Shown here one piece after another: positions 1 through 12,769 of a stretch of DNA of 64,000 nt. The stretch is from Sclerodactyla briareus. Its lineage: Eukaryota > Echinodermata > Holothuroidea > Dendrochirotida > Sclerodactylidae. The notes under the pieces were generated by a model, which ran no database searches, had not been told where the DNA came from, and worked only from the letters and a program-made list of their open reading frames with translations. The position numbers were made by a program, and so were the translations under genes. The stretch covers positions 108,632-172,631 of the forward strand of contig JAODTK010003355.1 in assembly GCA_026419785.1 (NCBI GenBank). The letters run 5' to 3'. The number at the start of each line of letters is the position of its first letter. Within the stretch, counting starts at the first letter, position 1.

Positions 1-517
1 TGTCAGAAATCAACATTTCGATAAATAATAGGGACAAATTCAACATTTTGTATACCTCACATTTCCGGCAGCACTTTTATTTGGGAATATAGTTATCGTA
101 ACCCACTATGTAAAGGGTTGACAGAATCCATCTGGTCATCTTCATGTTATGTACACTTCAAAACTCAAAGTGCGCGGAATGAAGGAACTGAGGATCATCG
201 GTCGGGGGCGTACTTCTTTCCGATGACAGAATGAGTTTACCCAATTTCCTAGCAGTTTCCTCGGCGGTCCGTTTGGCAACGTAGTGACGAGAGGCGGTGA
301 TAGTAATAACCCCTTTTTCCGCAATATATTTCAATTCATCACCTTCGCCGCACTTGCACCGGAGCCGGTCAGGGGGTGCACGCTGCCCCCCTGACCGCGG
401 ACAGACACGCTACTGCTGGGGTTGGGACTCGTCGAAATGAGTACCCGAGTCAAATGTCGTTCCAGTCTGAGTCACGAACTCCCGAGTCGAGCCCTTGAAA
501 TGAAAGACCGCTCTATC

Positions 518-946
518 TCAAACTTTTGCCCTATTTCTCGAGTTTGGCGCTATTTCTCCAGTGAGCCACAGGAGGACGGAGTCGCCGTAGAACAGCCTGG
601 ACAGTCGGGTTAGTATTCTGGTCGCCGGCAGTGGACGGAACGTAAGAGAATTCGTCGAATTTTCGAAGGGTCCAACAAATATCACACCACACGGGCTCAT
701 TTCGCTGGGTAATAATTCTCCCTGCATTAGTTCCGCGAAACTGCCTCTAATATCGTGTGCAAGGTAAACCGTTCGAGTGGGGAAAGCGATCTGTCCGCTC
801 CCGCTTTTTACCAGGTGTCCGGGACTATCCAGGTATACTATACTGTCCTCCTCCCCGACCTGGTTATCCTTCGAAAGACTACTTGTTCTTTTTAATTCAA
901 TTCTTTCTATGCTGGCAGAGTCGGACCAGCAATATTCGAACGACAC
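518..946 (-). other. 142-codon open frame, unrecognised
   Basis: One of the longer open frames in the window starts at a Met and encodes a mixed-composition protein with no motif I recognise. There is no clear splice context or neighbour. It could be a chance open frame in a GC-rich patch or part of a transposon. Confidence 0.2.
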
Positions 947-1009
947 TGCGCTAGGCAGTGAGACAATTTTCCAAACCAGCTTGTGCCCACCTCATCATGA
1001 GGTGTATGG

Positions 1010-1275
1010 GTCTACATCCGGCGCGTCCGAGAGATTGTCTTGGGGAGGGCGGGGGTGGGGGAGTTAGGTCGGAACCAATAAAAGGTGGCCCTTTGATGGC
1101 ATCATCTTCCGTATGGTACAAAAGTTACAATTTATGGGCCCTAAACACATGCTGCTGCAATACTTGCTAAGTAACAGCTGGCAAAACCCTATTGACCTTG
1201 CAAAAAAGCGTTTTTGTGTTAAAAAATATGAAACACTTGGTCATGGGGGGTCTAACCCCTCTTCCTGTGGGTACC
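1010..1275 (+). repeat. dispersed repeat with G-run (independent copy)
   Basis: This shares the order of blocks with 32395-32655: a gagagattgtcttggggaggg start, then ctgctgcaatacttgctaa, then gtcatggggggtctaacccc. It lies outside the 4-kb tandem and shows that the element is dispersed. Confidence 0.65.
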
Positions 1276-1869
1276 CCCTGGTTTAACATTGTTGTTCACA
1301 AAGTCAGGTTGATCGCGAGAGCCTCCCCTTCATATACTACCTTTATAAGGAACTAATCCCCAACTTCAAAGGGGTATCGTCTGATTGATGACGTTCAATT
1401 GGGCCCAAAAAGGTGTCACAATGCCTCTACAGTTTTTACACGACTAATTCCTTACTCTTCTACCAGTAACGATATCAATCACACTCAGGAATATGCCCGC
1501 TAAAAACAGACGCTTTTTATCGTTTTTTTTATCGGTCGTTCGAACTGATCTTATTCGATTGCGAGGAATTTAGCCCAAATATACCTATCCTGGTCACGCG
1601 AACCGCGCGATACGTGACACAGAATAGACATCTGCAGGCAGTAAACAACTGCTAGGCGATTTTCTGCCCCCGGACCTGCCCACTTTTGATCAACCAGTAG
1701 GTGCCATTGTCGATTTACTTTTATTTTGCATTTGCAAGGATTTCAATGACCAAACAACATATACATCGAGTTTTGTTCGAGTGCGACAGGGCTTATGAAA
1801 TCGCATATAACATGCATCTGAATTTGGTGACCTCGAAATGACCTCCACTTTGTCGGGCCCAAATGTAGT

Positions 1870-2015
1870 CTCTACATCCACAAAGTCCGTTCAAATCCAA
1901 AAGTTGGGAAAATCGCATAAATTACACAAACTTGCATCCGGATGACCTCCAAATGACCTAAACGTCTGTCGGGACCAACGTAATTGTCACCCTTTTTCTC
2001 CCTATTTGGAGATGA
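1870..2015 (+). repeat. dispersed repeat with atgacctcc motif
   Basis: The order tccaaaagttgggaaaatcgc, ataaatt, then gatgacctccaaatgacc is shared with 28190-28315, 45310-45545 and 53815-53930. At 1.9 kb and 45.3 kb it directly precedes hairpin-family copies, so it may be the other end of the same element. Confidence 0.55.
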
Positions 2016-2184
2016 TACATTAGTTTTCCACCGCAGATGGAACTCGTGGTTCACGACCTTCAACAATACAGTAAGGAACAGTATGGGAACTTGTATCTCT
2101 CCCGGTATCAGACTTTCTTGAGTTCACTTGAGATACTTATGGATTTGTGTTCACCAGAGGCTTCAAATTGTTCATTTGATCAAG

Positions 2185-2575
2185 AATAATTATAATCCCC
2201 GCGACACTGAAGTGTCCGGGGATATTATGGTTTTGGGTGTAGCCGCCGCTGTCCCCGTCTCCGCCGCCGCCGCCGTTAGCGCAATAACTCTTTAACGCTT
2301 TATCGATTGATCTGAAACTTGGTACACAACGTGCGCCCTAGTGAAATCTTGGATGAGTTCGAAAGGGGCATCACTGCATGTTCGCTGCCCTCTATTTTCA
2401 GGTTTATAACGAAAATATTGAGTTCGTCTGATTTACAAGAAACTTGGTGGGTGCGGACAAAAGTGGTCACGAAAACCATGTGACACCCTATCTCGATAAT
2501 GCCACGGCTGCTTGGAATTTGTACTTTGATAAAATATGAATGATCTTGGGAGAGTGCGAAATTTCGTTGCATGCC
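2185..2575 (+). repeat. hairpin-start dispersed repeat, copy 1
   Basis: It opens with the near-palindrome ccccgcgacactgaagtgtc plus cgggga (2197-2222), then a GCC-repeat (2245-2275) and gttagcgcaataactctttaacgc. After that comes a sequence shared with 16885-17300 and 45960-46200 (gaaatcttggatgagttcg, gctgccctctatttt). No intact frame is present. Confidence 0.75.
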
Positions 2576-2928
2576 TCATACCTAATACCTACCGAAAGGA
2601 CGAATGTGTCTCGCTTTGAAAACTAAACTAAACAAGCCGTTGCTTCAGGATCGACGTTGAATCGGAAGACCCGCATGCCTTCCGGAAATCTCTAATGAGA
2701 TCGGAACATCAGAGAGGAACCTTATATTGGTCACTTGCTCGGTAACTGTTGTCTAGTGTAATGTCTATACTGTATCATTTTATTCATATGACGAAAATAT
2801 GAATTAAAAAAAAATTATTCGAATGATAGAAATTCCTCGAAGCCAATTTGTCCTATAAAAAGCAATAGCAAACAAATTCCAAGTCACACAAGAGGAGCTG
2901 ATGCTAATGTTTTTTTTTTCTCATCATA

Positions 2929-2991
2929 CTAATATAATAATTATTATTATTATTATTATTATTATTTGATTATATTATTATATGATTATTA

Positions 2992-3022
<31 letters not shown>

Positions 3023-3060
3023 TATATTATGATTATTATTTTATTTATTTATTTATTTTG
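2929..3060 (+). repeat. ATT and TTTA microsatellites
   Basis: A long run of att units with interruptions is followed by attt units. Confidence 0.95.
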
Positions 3061-3099
3061 TTTCAGCAATGCCTACCTACTCACTGTGTGCATGTTTGC

Positions 3100-6000
3100 A
3101 CTTTGGAGATTGTTCATAAACGAGACGCCATAATGGTAAATCACTACTACCAAGAGTAGTTCTACTGATTTCAGTGATTTGTGCTTGAGTAAGGCGATGA
3201 TGATCAGTTAGTTCTAGTGGAGAAGCAGAGGCGAATTCATGGCGCATCCGACGTCGGTGACGTCGATGCTGGACCTTGCTGAACACTTGTCAACCACGCT
3301 GCGCGGGCTCTCGTCACGTCGAGGCTTTTACTTTTTACATACACGTCATCCAAGGATCAGAGGATCGGATAGCCTATAGCGACTGAGAGTGGGGCTGCTG
3401 CGACTGTTTCCGGGTTGGTAGGGAACTGGTTCATTACAGTTTGCTGCAAGATCTGCACACTGACACCTGTTTCAAAGTTGTCTGTCATCTTCAAATCATT
3501 CTTGTTTGTGTATGACAACGTGGTCTTGCTCCTGGACTTCCTTAAACGGTGGTTTATAGTCTGGGTGTCACTGAAGGTCCTTTTATCGTTGTCGTTCACG
3601 TTCATCGCCTCAGGTGGGACGGGCGCTTTTGGGTTCGTGTGTGAGCGATAATTTCATTGTTACCATTTAAATAGCACCATGTGAGCTGGTAATCTTTCTT
3701 TGATTTTGTTATTTTTCGACAATAACATGACACCACCTGTACTATAACATATCCCCGAAAGATCCATATCACTGAATAATAGAAAGAGCAATGGTCCTAA
3801 AACAGATCCCCGAAGAACGCCACATGACACAACATAGGAAAAAACAATATTAATGCCAATTGCGCCGCATGCACCAGCCAGGTATTACGTCATTCACGCA
3901 AATGCACTCGAAGAAAAACTGAAAAGAACCAACTTGTAAATTCGAATTTTGTGATCGACCCATGAAAACGGTGACGACAAAATAAGGTTTATCAATTGCT
4001 TCCATTATGACAGAAGAGTGTGCGGAATATCTGTAAAAACACTGGGGCTAATTCAGAGTTGGAAAAAACTATGACAATTTCTCAGCGATTTTTATAAATA
4101 AAAATCGATACCATGATATGGTATCATAAAAAAAAATTAAATGAAAACTTCAAGTACAATGAAAGACACTGTTATCAGCATCTCTGTGAGTAACCATTAT
4201 AGGACTGTTCGTGGACTTCCCCAGATCCGCAGTCCGTCATCAAGTCCAGATGGGATATCGCTTCTTCTGGCTATATATGGAAATTCGTCAACGGCGTTTG
4301 AACGACAATAAAACTTTCACCTATAGCAACAGTATATCTGTAAAAACTGAATTGATTATCGATCTAACTACCCATAATACCAGCCTGACCGTTCCCGTGC
4401 CCACTGTGTGTGTATGTGTGTGCGTGTGCGTGGTGTGTGCTGTGTATGTGTGTGCCTGGTAGGTGTGTGTGGTGTGTGTGCATGTGTTTCCTTCACCAGT
4501 GTGTTTGTGAGAATAATCTGTACATGATTGAGTGTGGTGTTTATATATAAGGAGTTTTCTATAAGTATATGCTTTATAACAGTATGAACGAAGATACACG
4601 TAATCTACTCATTCTGAATATTCTGTTCCTGTATTGTTTTTAAAAAATGGCTTATATGACATATATGGAATATATGTTAACAGATTATATGTTCGATTCT
4701 GACCATGTCCTTTTAACAACATATACGAAGAAGTAGCAAAATAAACTTGAAAATTCGATTTATCAGTGATTGTTATGGGGCTGTCTCGTGAGCTGCCTCA
4801 TGAGTGGATTTCCCCTGAACACTGTCCTCCTCTGAGTGATCGATTGTCATGTCGTACATGTTCCGTAGGTACATTCCTATAAATCGTTGGATAGAAAAAA
4901 GAAATTGTTCGAATTTGTACACGGATGCAAAGAAACAGCCTCACTGACTTACTCACCAGGCTGGGCGGCGCCAGGATTTCCCCCGACGAGGGGGCCAGAG
5001 TTCCCGACGAAAGTTCAGCAGTATCGTTCGCAATAGTGCACCTCACCCTACCCATAACCAAAACCTTCATTTTTATGTTTTCGTTTTACATTTACCTCCT
5101 TTTTTCTTTCTTTTTCCTCCGCTTTCGCTCGATTTTCCTAGTCCGCTCCGACTAGCCCTTTTTGACTGCTCCCCGACGGGGGCCCGTGTGCCCCCACCCC
5201 CCGCTGGCGTAGCCCTGTTAAGCACGCTGCTAGCACTCACACGAATCTCCCTCGGAGTGTCCGACAGTGTACGGCTGAAACTTGTTGTGACAGCTGACGG
5301 GTATGGAATAGGTCGTCACTTAAAGAGGCAGATGAAGACCCTCCCGAATAACGGATGTTGGAACCCGTAAATGAAGGAGTTCCTGCGTTGTTTTTACACA
5401 CAAAGGGGGCGGTTATGTCTTCCAAGAGCATCCCTCCCGGCCAAACAACGAACAGAAAATATGTGGTGTGAAGACCACTAATAAACAACCCGACCGTAGA
5501 ACATGTTCTTTCGTCCCTGGATTTGTGAGACGAGAAACTTCAGTCTCGCCTCTGGTTCATGCGGATGGCTCTAAACTCCGAAGCTGGCAACAGACGAAAC
5601 GAAGACAAAATGATGGAGTGTTTTCCTCCTCGTAATCAAAACAATCCGAAGCTTCTGCAACACCTCTTCGAAGGCTGTAAACTCACTAATCATAGAACTT
5701 CCTACATTTTTTGGAACCAACACATATACAGATGTTGACCGTTTTCCACAGTTGACCTCTTTTGGCCTCACGCTTGATCTTATCACAGAAATGATATGGC
5801 GTACCTCTTATGTCTGCATCTACATACCTAGTTCGTAATGTAATTGCTCTTTTACGATTACTTGTTTTGACTAGTATAGAAACAATTGGGTTTTTTTTCC
5901 TCTTTATATCTGCAACATGCATATCACTTTAAAGTTGATTGATGTTGCACTTACCTGATTATCGTGTTCACAACCATGTTTGTTCTAGTTGTTCATGAAC

Positions 6001-7500
6001 TTGAATGACCTTGGGATTGTACCAACACATAATGCGTTCTTCTTTCTCATATCATAACCTACATACCTACTACTCGTAAGTTGCAAATCAGGCACCCTAT
6101 ATCGTGCTCACCAGCATTTTGGTTTTAACCTCTCCTGACCTTGACCGATATTTAACTGAAACAGCTCTTCCTCTTTATATCGCCCGCCAAATCCGCAACT
6201 ACATGCCTTACGTTGAAGTTTCTTTGGTGTTTGCATTGTCTGATAAACCGTCTCACCAGCTTCAAATATTACGGCTAGGGTGTGGGGTTGGTGAAAATTA
6301 AACTAACATGACAGGAGGAAAAATCAGATTTGGGTATATGTGCCTCCTTATGGGCCAATGTCTAAAAAACTTCACAAAAGTCACAAACTTCGACCAAAAA
6401 TCCTAAGAGTGTTTTGGAAGCGCACGCTCTGATGTCATTTTCCGAGAAACTGAAGTCCGAACCGAATGCGTGGCTGTAGTGCGTTGGTGGTCCTGCATGT
6501 AGCACACTGGGCTCTGTCACATATGCAATATTGACACTTGTTTCGTTTCGTTTTTTGGCCTTACCACCACAAACGAGCACATATTTGACCTTTCACCTCA
6601 TCATCTCATCATCAGATGTTCTTTAACTTTTTTTAGGTTTTCTGATCCAGAAAGACCGTCGCAATCTCTATGATATTCAATGCTAATTTTGCTCATTTCG
6701 TGAATTGACTTTTAATCCTCCCGATTAATTATGTACACAAAGGTACACGAGGTCCAAACCATACATAATAATGATCAGAGGGTAGGCTACCTTTGAAATT
6801 GGTCATCCATGTGTTGAAATGCGGTCAAAAGTCCATAGACGTTTGGCCGCCACCACTACAAGTCGAACGTGCCGATTCCCATAAGATGGTCTTCAAGGAG
6901 TATTTCGTTTTTTTCCTCTCATTCTTTTTTATATTGATTAGATTCCATCATGGTAGTCACCGTGGCCAGTTATAACTTCATTTTCGTTAAATGTTATGAA
7001 ACTGTACGCATAGGATGTTAAAACATAATTAAGCAAAACATTGGGAATGAGGCACGCCAGAGCTCTGTCACATCGAACTGTTGGGATTCGTCGAAAACCT
7101 GCAGGTTCTCATTCTGCTGTTGCTACCGATTATACGCCAATATTATGTGACGCTCGTTTTCTCTTGCCCGGTGGAAAATATTTAGAATGAGGAACATTGT
7201 CGTGAACGGATCTCACTCCGATATGAGTTTGTAAAGTGACTCAATTCCGACTATAGCCTATATATTTGACGTACATAGCCTAGTTTTTCAATGGAGGACA
7301 AGTCGCCCTTGGCGTGAGCTGGTCCACGCATCGTTGCATTTTGTACGCTCATTATTGACTGACCGAGCTCGTGCCCTTCCAACGTTTTCTGCTTGACCAT
7401 TCTGAAGCCTTTGCAGGACCGACATTGTATGGCATTGGCCGATATTTAACGGTCTATCCGCACAGACAATAATGAATAACCGCCATTTCCAGAGGCCCTT
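3100..7500. other. no gene recognised
   Basis: AT-rich intergenic or intronic DNA holding the TG microsatellite and scattered short open frames without motifs or splice context. Confidence 0.5.
4405..4490 (+). repeat. TG microsatellite
   Basis: Imperfect tg repeats with gc and gg interruptions. Confidence 0.93.
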
Positions 7501-7542
7501 AAAGCTCACAAGAGAAATGGTGCCCACCGTCCTGACATCCTC

Positions 7543-8190
7543 TTGGAAGCGACATGCTCAGGGACCGAGTTCACTGCAAGTCAAGACGGCCATCCAACCT
7601 CACCCTTGAACGAATCCCGTCTCCCTGGCTCAGTTGAGGGAGACGGATCCATGACCTGGAGTGTAAGCTTGATGCCTGCAAAGGTGAGACACAAAAGCTC
7701 ACTGACCATCAGTGTGAGAAAAACAATGTTTACAAGCCTCCAAACTAACTTAATAACCTCGAACAGTACTCCCGACGAAATTGCTCAGGGTTATACTGGC
7801 CTGGAAGATACTCCGGGTGAGAAACACTGATGAGAAATCATCGCCATGGCAGCGGGAAACTGGGGTTGACGTGCTACGTCCGACATTGACCGGAGTCATC
7901 GAATTGGGGGCTACAAATCGCGGAGGAAACAGGGCATTAAGTCAAATTTCACAAACATCATGCTCGATCAAGATTCATCAGGCGATGAGAAAAACCGGAC
8001 GTCAACTGGCATTGCATCCAAGAAACCTACCGCCGAAGAACTTGCACTTATTGACACAATCCAGAAATCACGGCAACGTGTGTCCTCGTGGTCCTTATAT
8101 GGGAGAATCTTCGTCCTGGGTTGAAAGTGCAGTGCCGCACATAGGTCAAGAGGCAGATCCATGGCAACGAGACTGCAGGTCTTTGTAATT
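7543..8190 (+). other. coding-like patch, unrecognised
   Basis: Three consecutive open stretches in different + frames cover this interval. The last (about 7943-8125) reads like genuine protein, with SSGDEKNRTSTGIASKKP followed by AEELALIDTIQKSR and a stop. An AG sits just before it. I do not recognise the family. It may be a frame-broken terminal exon or a transposon remnant. No neighbouring exon was found. Confidence 0.25.
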
Positions 8191-8789
8191 AACCTATATT
8201 GGTTTCTGAACGCAACGTAGTCCTACTGCGAAATACCATAACTTCGAACAGTGTCTCTCTCCTCGACTATTATAATTATGTTATATATATATTCCACGCG
8301 AGTCGTTCACTTTTTCTCAGTGCTCACCCGCCACGTCATTTTTTTTTTTTTCTCTCTAGTTTTTTATCTGACTAGTTGAATGTCTGGCAATATAATGATG
8401 TAATACCTCAAACTTTTTGCAAATCAAGTTATAGATTTTTACGAAAGTGTGTTAAATAACCCATCTCAGATGATAATCCAGATTCTATCAATGCTGACGT
8501 ATACGATTCGGACCGTACGTTGATACTAGATACATAGGGATGGCAATAATCGTGAGTAATGATAAGTATTGTGATGTTAAAGAGTAGAGCCCTATATTAA
8601 TATCTCGTAGCTTTGAGAGTCGGAGCGAATAACTGGTATGACAAACAGTTCTAGATTCTTCATCCCCGTTACACTCGTTCATATTGTTGCTAGCGGGTAA
8701 TCTTAAAAGGCATAACACTGGCCTCCCCGAGAATAACCCCTGTGGCAATGTTTCTATTCCCAATTAATACTTTCATCCCACAATTCGGG

Positions 8790-11680
8790 ACGATCAAAGA
8801 GGTGCGGGTTTGTTTCGACTCGCAAGTGATGTTCATTTTAAAGTCAGAGTGGACCTAGATTTGAAATTCACCTCATTGGAAGTTCTTTTTTGGAAATTAC
8901 TGAAACCAAACATCCTAAGATTGGTGGGTGTTATCTACCGCCCGCCAAGTTCATTCTGCAAGTATGTTTACTGAAGATTTAGTCATTACCCTAGATTTAC
9001 TAGTGAGGAAGAGGAAGAGTTTGGTTTTATTGCTGTTGATTATAATCTGAACACTTCATTAGGGGACTGATAAATCATGTAACTACTTTTCTAGATGCAG
9101 TTTTTTTTTTGCTCTTCAGCCCCTTATTTCACGACCCATTCGTATAACTGAAGATTCGTCCCCGTTTAATTTGATAATTATTATGTAACTACTTTCAAGC
9201 ACAATTTGTCTGCAGGTATTGTAGTAACTGAGGTTAGTGACACTTACCTGTATTTCTGTGGTCAGCATTCTTCCTGGCGTTAGCCTTTAAAGGAAAACCC
9301 CCCATATAGAAGTTGTTTTAATGAGAAAACACAGCACAATTTCGTACAGACATTAGATACCTATCATTGGATTGTCTTATCAGATTACCGATGAAACTGG
9401 GCTTATAAGCTTTGTCGGATTTATTTCTTAAGAATTTATTAATCACTTCCCTCTCCAGCCTATTACTCGCAGTACTACCGCAAAGTAATCCTTGATTACC
9501 CGTGGTCTCATTAGATCGATCAATACGAAAAATAAACTTTATCATAGGTAGATCAAAGTCCACACACATACTAAGGGTATATTATCACTTACAGGAAAAT
9601 TCTTACAACCTTATTAAGGAATGCTAAGATTCTATATACAACAATTTTATTTGATGAGTGCAAATCGCCATTCCGCAAAGCTGGGAAAAAATATGAAGCA
9701 GCAATAAGTGCAAGAAACGCCAGTGGATTCTGTCATAGTTTATAATTAATAAGACATCACTACTCCGCTGATTTGCTGATACTTCCAATGGTTATTTCTC
9801 GGGCATTGCTGGTGAACTTGCCAGCAAATCCCTACTGTGCACTTACTTTGATGGTTTTTCTACCTAATAAGAAAAACATATCCCAAGTTCTTTTCATCTC
9901 TCTCCAACGAACCCGTTCGGAGAAATAACATCAGAATATCGCCGTCCACCACTGTCCAGTGGGATCGATATGGTGCCTGTGGTCAATTTACGTAAATCAT
10001 CTTAGCCATTTGCTCACCCCTTGCACAGATTTTTAATCTGTCATTTGTGGGGTCTTCTGGTCATAGTTCCCGGGAAACGAAAATGCAAAAGTCCTTCCTG
10101 TTTTCAAATCGGGTCAGACTAATGTGCCCTCGAATTACAGACCGATATCGATTCTTCTAGCTTATCAAACTTCTTAGAATTATTCTATAATCGTCTTATG
10201 CGTTTCAATTGAGAAGCATGAATAATTTCCCATCTCAGTTTTGGTTTTCGTAAGACTTATACAACCTATATGGCTGCCATTGACTTGACCGACTATTCTT
10301 ACAAGGTTTAATAATAAGCAGTATTCGGTTGGGTTATTCCCTAGATTTGTCAAAAGCATTCGACACTGTATACATATGATATTATATTGAGTAATCTTCA
10401 TCACTATGGGTATCCTGGGTATACCTAAATTGGATTCCAAAGTTTACCTCACTGATCGGAAGCAATTTGTCTGTATATATAAATGGCCAGTACACTCTCC
10501 TACAAGGGCCTTACTTGTGGCGTTCCGCAAGGTTTGGTCTTGGGTCCACTCTTATTTTTGATATCATAATGATCTTCCCTATCATCAGATAATTGAAATT
10601 CTGCTTTTTGGCAGATGATACCTAAAAAAAACCATTCTTTTTAAATCGAGATAATCCTTCATATACTGCTATATTACACCAGATTCAAGAAAGTGTCCGA
10701 GTGGTTCAAGGCCAATAGGCTGTCATTGAATACGAGTAAAACACATGTCGTCTTTTTCCATCCTTTTCCCAGTACCGCACAACCCATAACATGAAAAGTT
10801 ATATTGATGAACAGATATTTTGCTTCATGATGAGTCGTAACATTTCTTGACTCTGTATTGATGCCATTGAACTGGAAATTTCATATAAATGCAATCTGTA
10901 CCAAAGTAGCTTAGAACCATTGGTAGTTTATTAACCTTAAAACAATAGTCCCCTCAGAATGTGCTCCGTACCCTGTATAATGCTTTGATTTATCCCCAGT
11001 TATCGTATTGTAATATTGTCTTGGGGAAATGCTCACTCCACTCATATTTGATAGAATTTCATCGTTTACAGAAGAAAGCAGTTCGTATTATCACTGATCG
11101 GGGTTCTATGACACTGTACTTCTGTCCTAGTTCATCAACTGAAAATTCTCCGAATTGATCGAATTCACGACTTACAGCTTGTTATTTTCATTTTAACTGG
11201 TTTTATTTCCAGACTTCCTTGGCTTTCCGTTCGTTTTCAGGTTACATAACTCCCATATTCGACCAGGAGGTGGGCTAACAACATTAATACCACAGCCAAA
11301 CATTCGTACTTCCAAAGGTCTATTAGGTTCTGTGGAGCGAAATGTTGGAATGTTGAAAACTCACTAAAGGAAAAATCATCAATACCCAGCTTTATAAGGC
11401 ATATGAAATCTACATCTAATTTCTGTCTGAGCCCATTGTCAGCATGTTTTTTACTGAGGTTACTTCCGTATGCGTGTTATTGTAGTTAATTAGTAATAAG
11501 GGTGAGGGGTTGTTTCTTTAGTATGTTGGTAGCATTTTTCACTTTTGCATTATTTATGGGTCTTCCTGTCCAAGCTTTTTTGCTTTTAAAAATAGAAACC
11601 TCCTCCACGAACATCACTATATTGTGATATTATGGTATGTGCTATTTTTTGTGCAATACTGAACTGAACTGAACCTACTA
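8790..11680 (+). mobile_element. decayed CR1/Jockey-like LINE with endonuclease and reverse transcriptase
   Basis: From about 8800 an APE-type endonuclease is suggested by GVIYRPPS near 8925 and a D-Y-N-L-N-T at about 9038 in place of GDFN. The reverse transcriptase follows: NYRPISIL at 10134, LDLSKAFDTV at 10341, GVPQGLVLGPLLF at 10518 and ADDT at about 10611. Then comes a post-RT segment, ALIYPQLSYCNIV with LQKKAVRIITD (10985-11100), and an F-C-G-A-K-W-N-like end near 11340. Stops and shifts are everywhere, so the element is dead. A TGAAC microsatellite tail (11660-11678) marks the 3' end, as is common in CR1-type elements. Confidence 0.88.
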
Positions 11681-11751
11681 TTCAAAGGTTTATCCGGGGT
11701 CCTGTTCTGGCATTTTTCATTGGGAAACATCAAAAAAAAAGCTATCAACCA

Positions 11752-12535
11752 CTACATTGCGAACCCTTTGTGGAACTGCCTTTGATGGACTCGGAACATG
11801 GGATAATTCGTGACATTATTTACATTGCCCTTGCGATGTACCACTTCGAACAACGGCTCACACCAGCCTGCGTTGTGGGGTTCTCCATTACCGTTTCTGC
11901 CGTTGCGTTACATTCGATTCTGACAGAGTAAAATCGATCTTACCTGTTTGGGTCGCCTCTGGATTGGCTGCTGGTCGCACTGCTCCTGGCGTCTCTCGTT
12001 CCGCGTCTGTCCTGCGCCCAGGCTTGATGCAAGATTCCCAGGTAGGCGAGTACATTGTGATAAGCGGGGCCCTGGGAGATACCCCAGCAGAGAAATGGCC
12101 TCGTATGTTGAGAGAGTGTAGGTTCCACGGGAGACACACCGGTGAACTATGTCGAAGCCTAATTTGCCCACGTCGAAGGCGACCGGTGGAAGAAGAGCGA
12201 TAGTGATCGCCGTTGTTCCAGATGAAGAGATCCGGATTACGAAGCACTTCGGTTGATAGATCTTCCGGTAGATACGGCTGACCGCAGATCAGGATAAACC
12301 GGTGATTGCGTAGCTGTCATAGTAAAAGCACTAGCGCCCAGCGCATGTGTTAATCGACAGCTATTGTACGTACGCACAGTTGTAGTGCGGGGACGAGTCG
12401 TGACCAGGTCCGTGGCTATGAACAACGGCAGAGTCAGAATAGCCAGAAGGTCGGCGATCGCGAGGTTTACGATGAAAACTGTAGAGGGCGTGTGTAGCTT
12501 CCTCGAGAGTAACACTGGGCCATGAGAACGGAACA
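11752..12535 (-). CDS. rhodopsin-family GPCR, TM2 to C-tail, frame broken
   Basis: The minus strand encodes VFIVNLAIADLLAILTLPLF, the NLAxADL motif of transmembrane helix 2 in class A receptors. A cysteine-bearing loop and a helix-3-like segment follow. In the next frame come HRFILIC, where D/N-R-Y is usual, and SRIYRKIYQPKC (loop 2). Then ITIALLPPVAFDVGKLGF resembles helix 4 and HRC the conserved loop cysteine. The end shows NVTNYPMF with VHQRQFHKGF, which could be a decayed NPxxY and helix 8. Helices 5 and 6 are poorly preserved. The style resembles orphan melatonin/opsin-like receptors expanded in invertebrates. Several indels are required. A pseudogene is as likely as sequence error because helix 6 is not convincing. 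Confidence 0.6.
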
Positions 12536-12643
12536 TTAACGATCTAGCCTATCACGAATGTCGGTACTCGATGATAACCGTAACAATCGTGTCCCTAAAT
12601 TTGGCGGAGAGCGGCCCCCGGGATAAACATCCCATTCCCTTAC

Positions 12644-12766
12644 CTTATGACTACCGGTGAAAACGAATAATATTGTGAGACCAACCGGGAAATAGCTGTA
12701 CTCAGAGAGCAGAGCACTGCTTCGGAGTAGTTTAAGCGCGCTGAATCCATTACAAGTGCGTCGCAT
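12644..12766 (-). CDS. possible first exon of the GPCR (N-terminus and TM1)
   Basis: A short open frame begins at a Met and contains the hydrophobic stretch YFPVGLTILFVFTG, suited to transmembrane helix 1. It ends at ATAAG|gtaagg, a good donor. An acceptor-like cccag about 110 bp further on precedes the helix-2 segment. The usual G-N of helix 1 is not evident. Placement just upstream of the helix-2 exon is the main support. Confidence 0.35.
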
Positions 12767-12769
12767 TAT

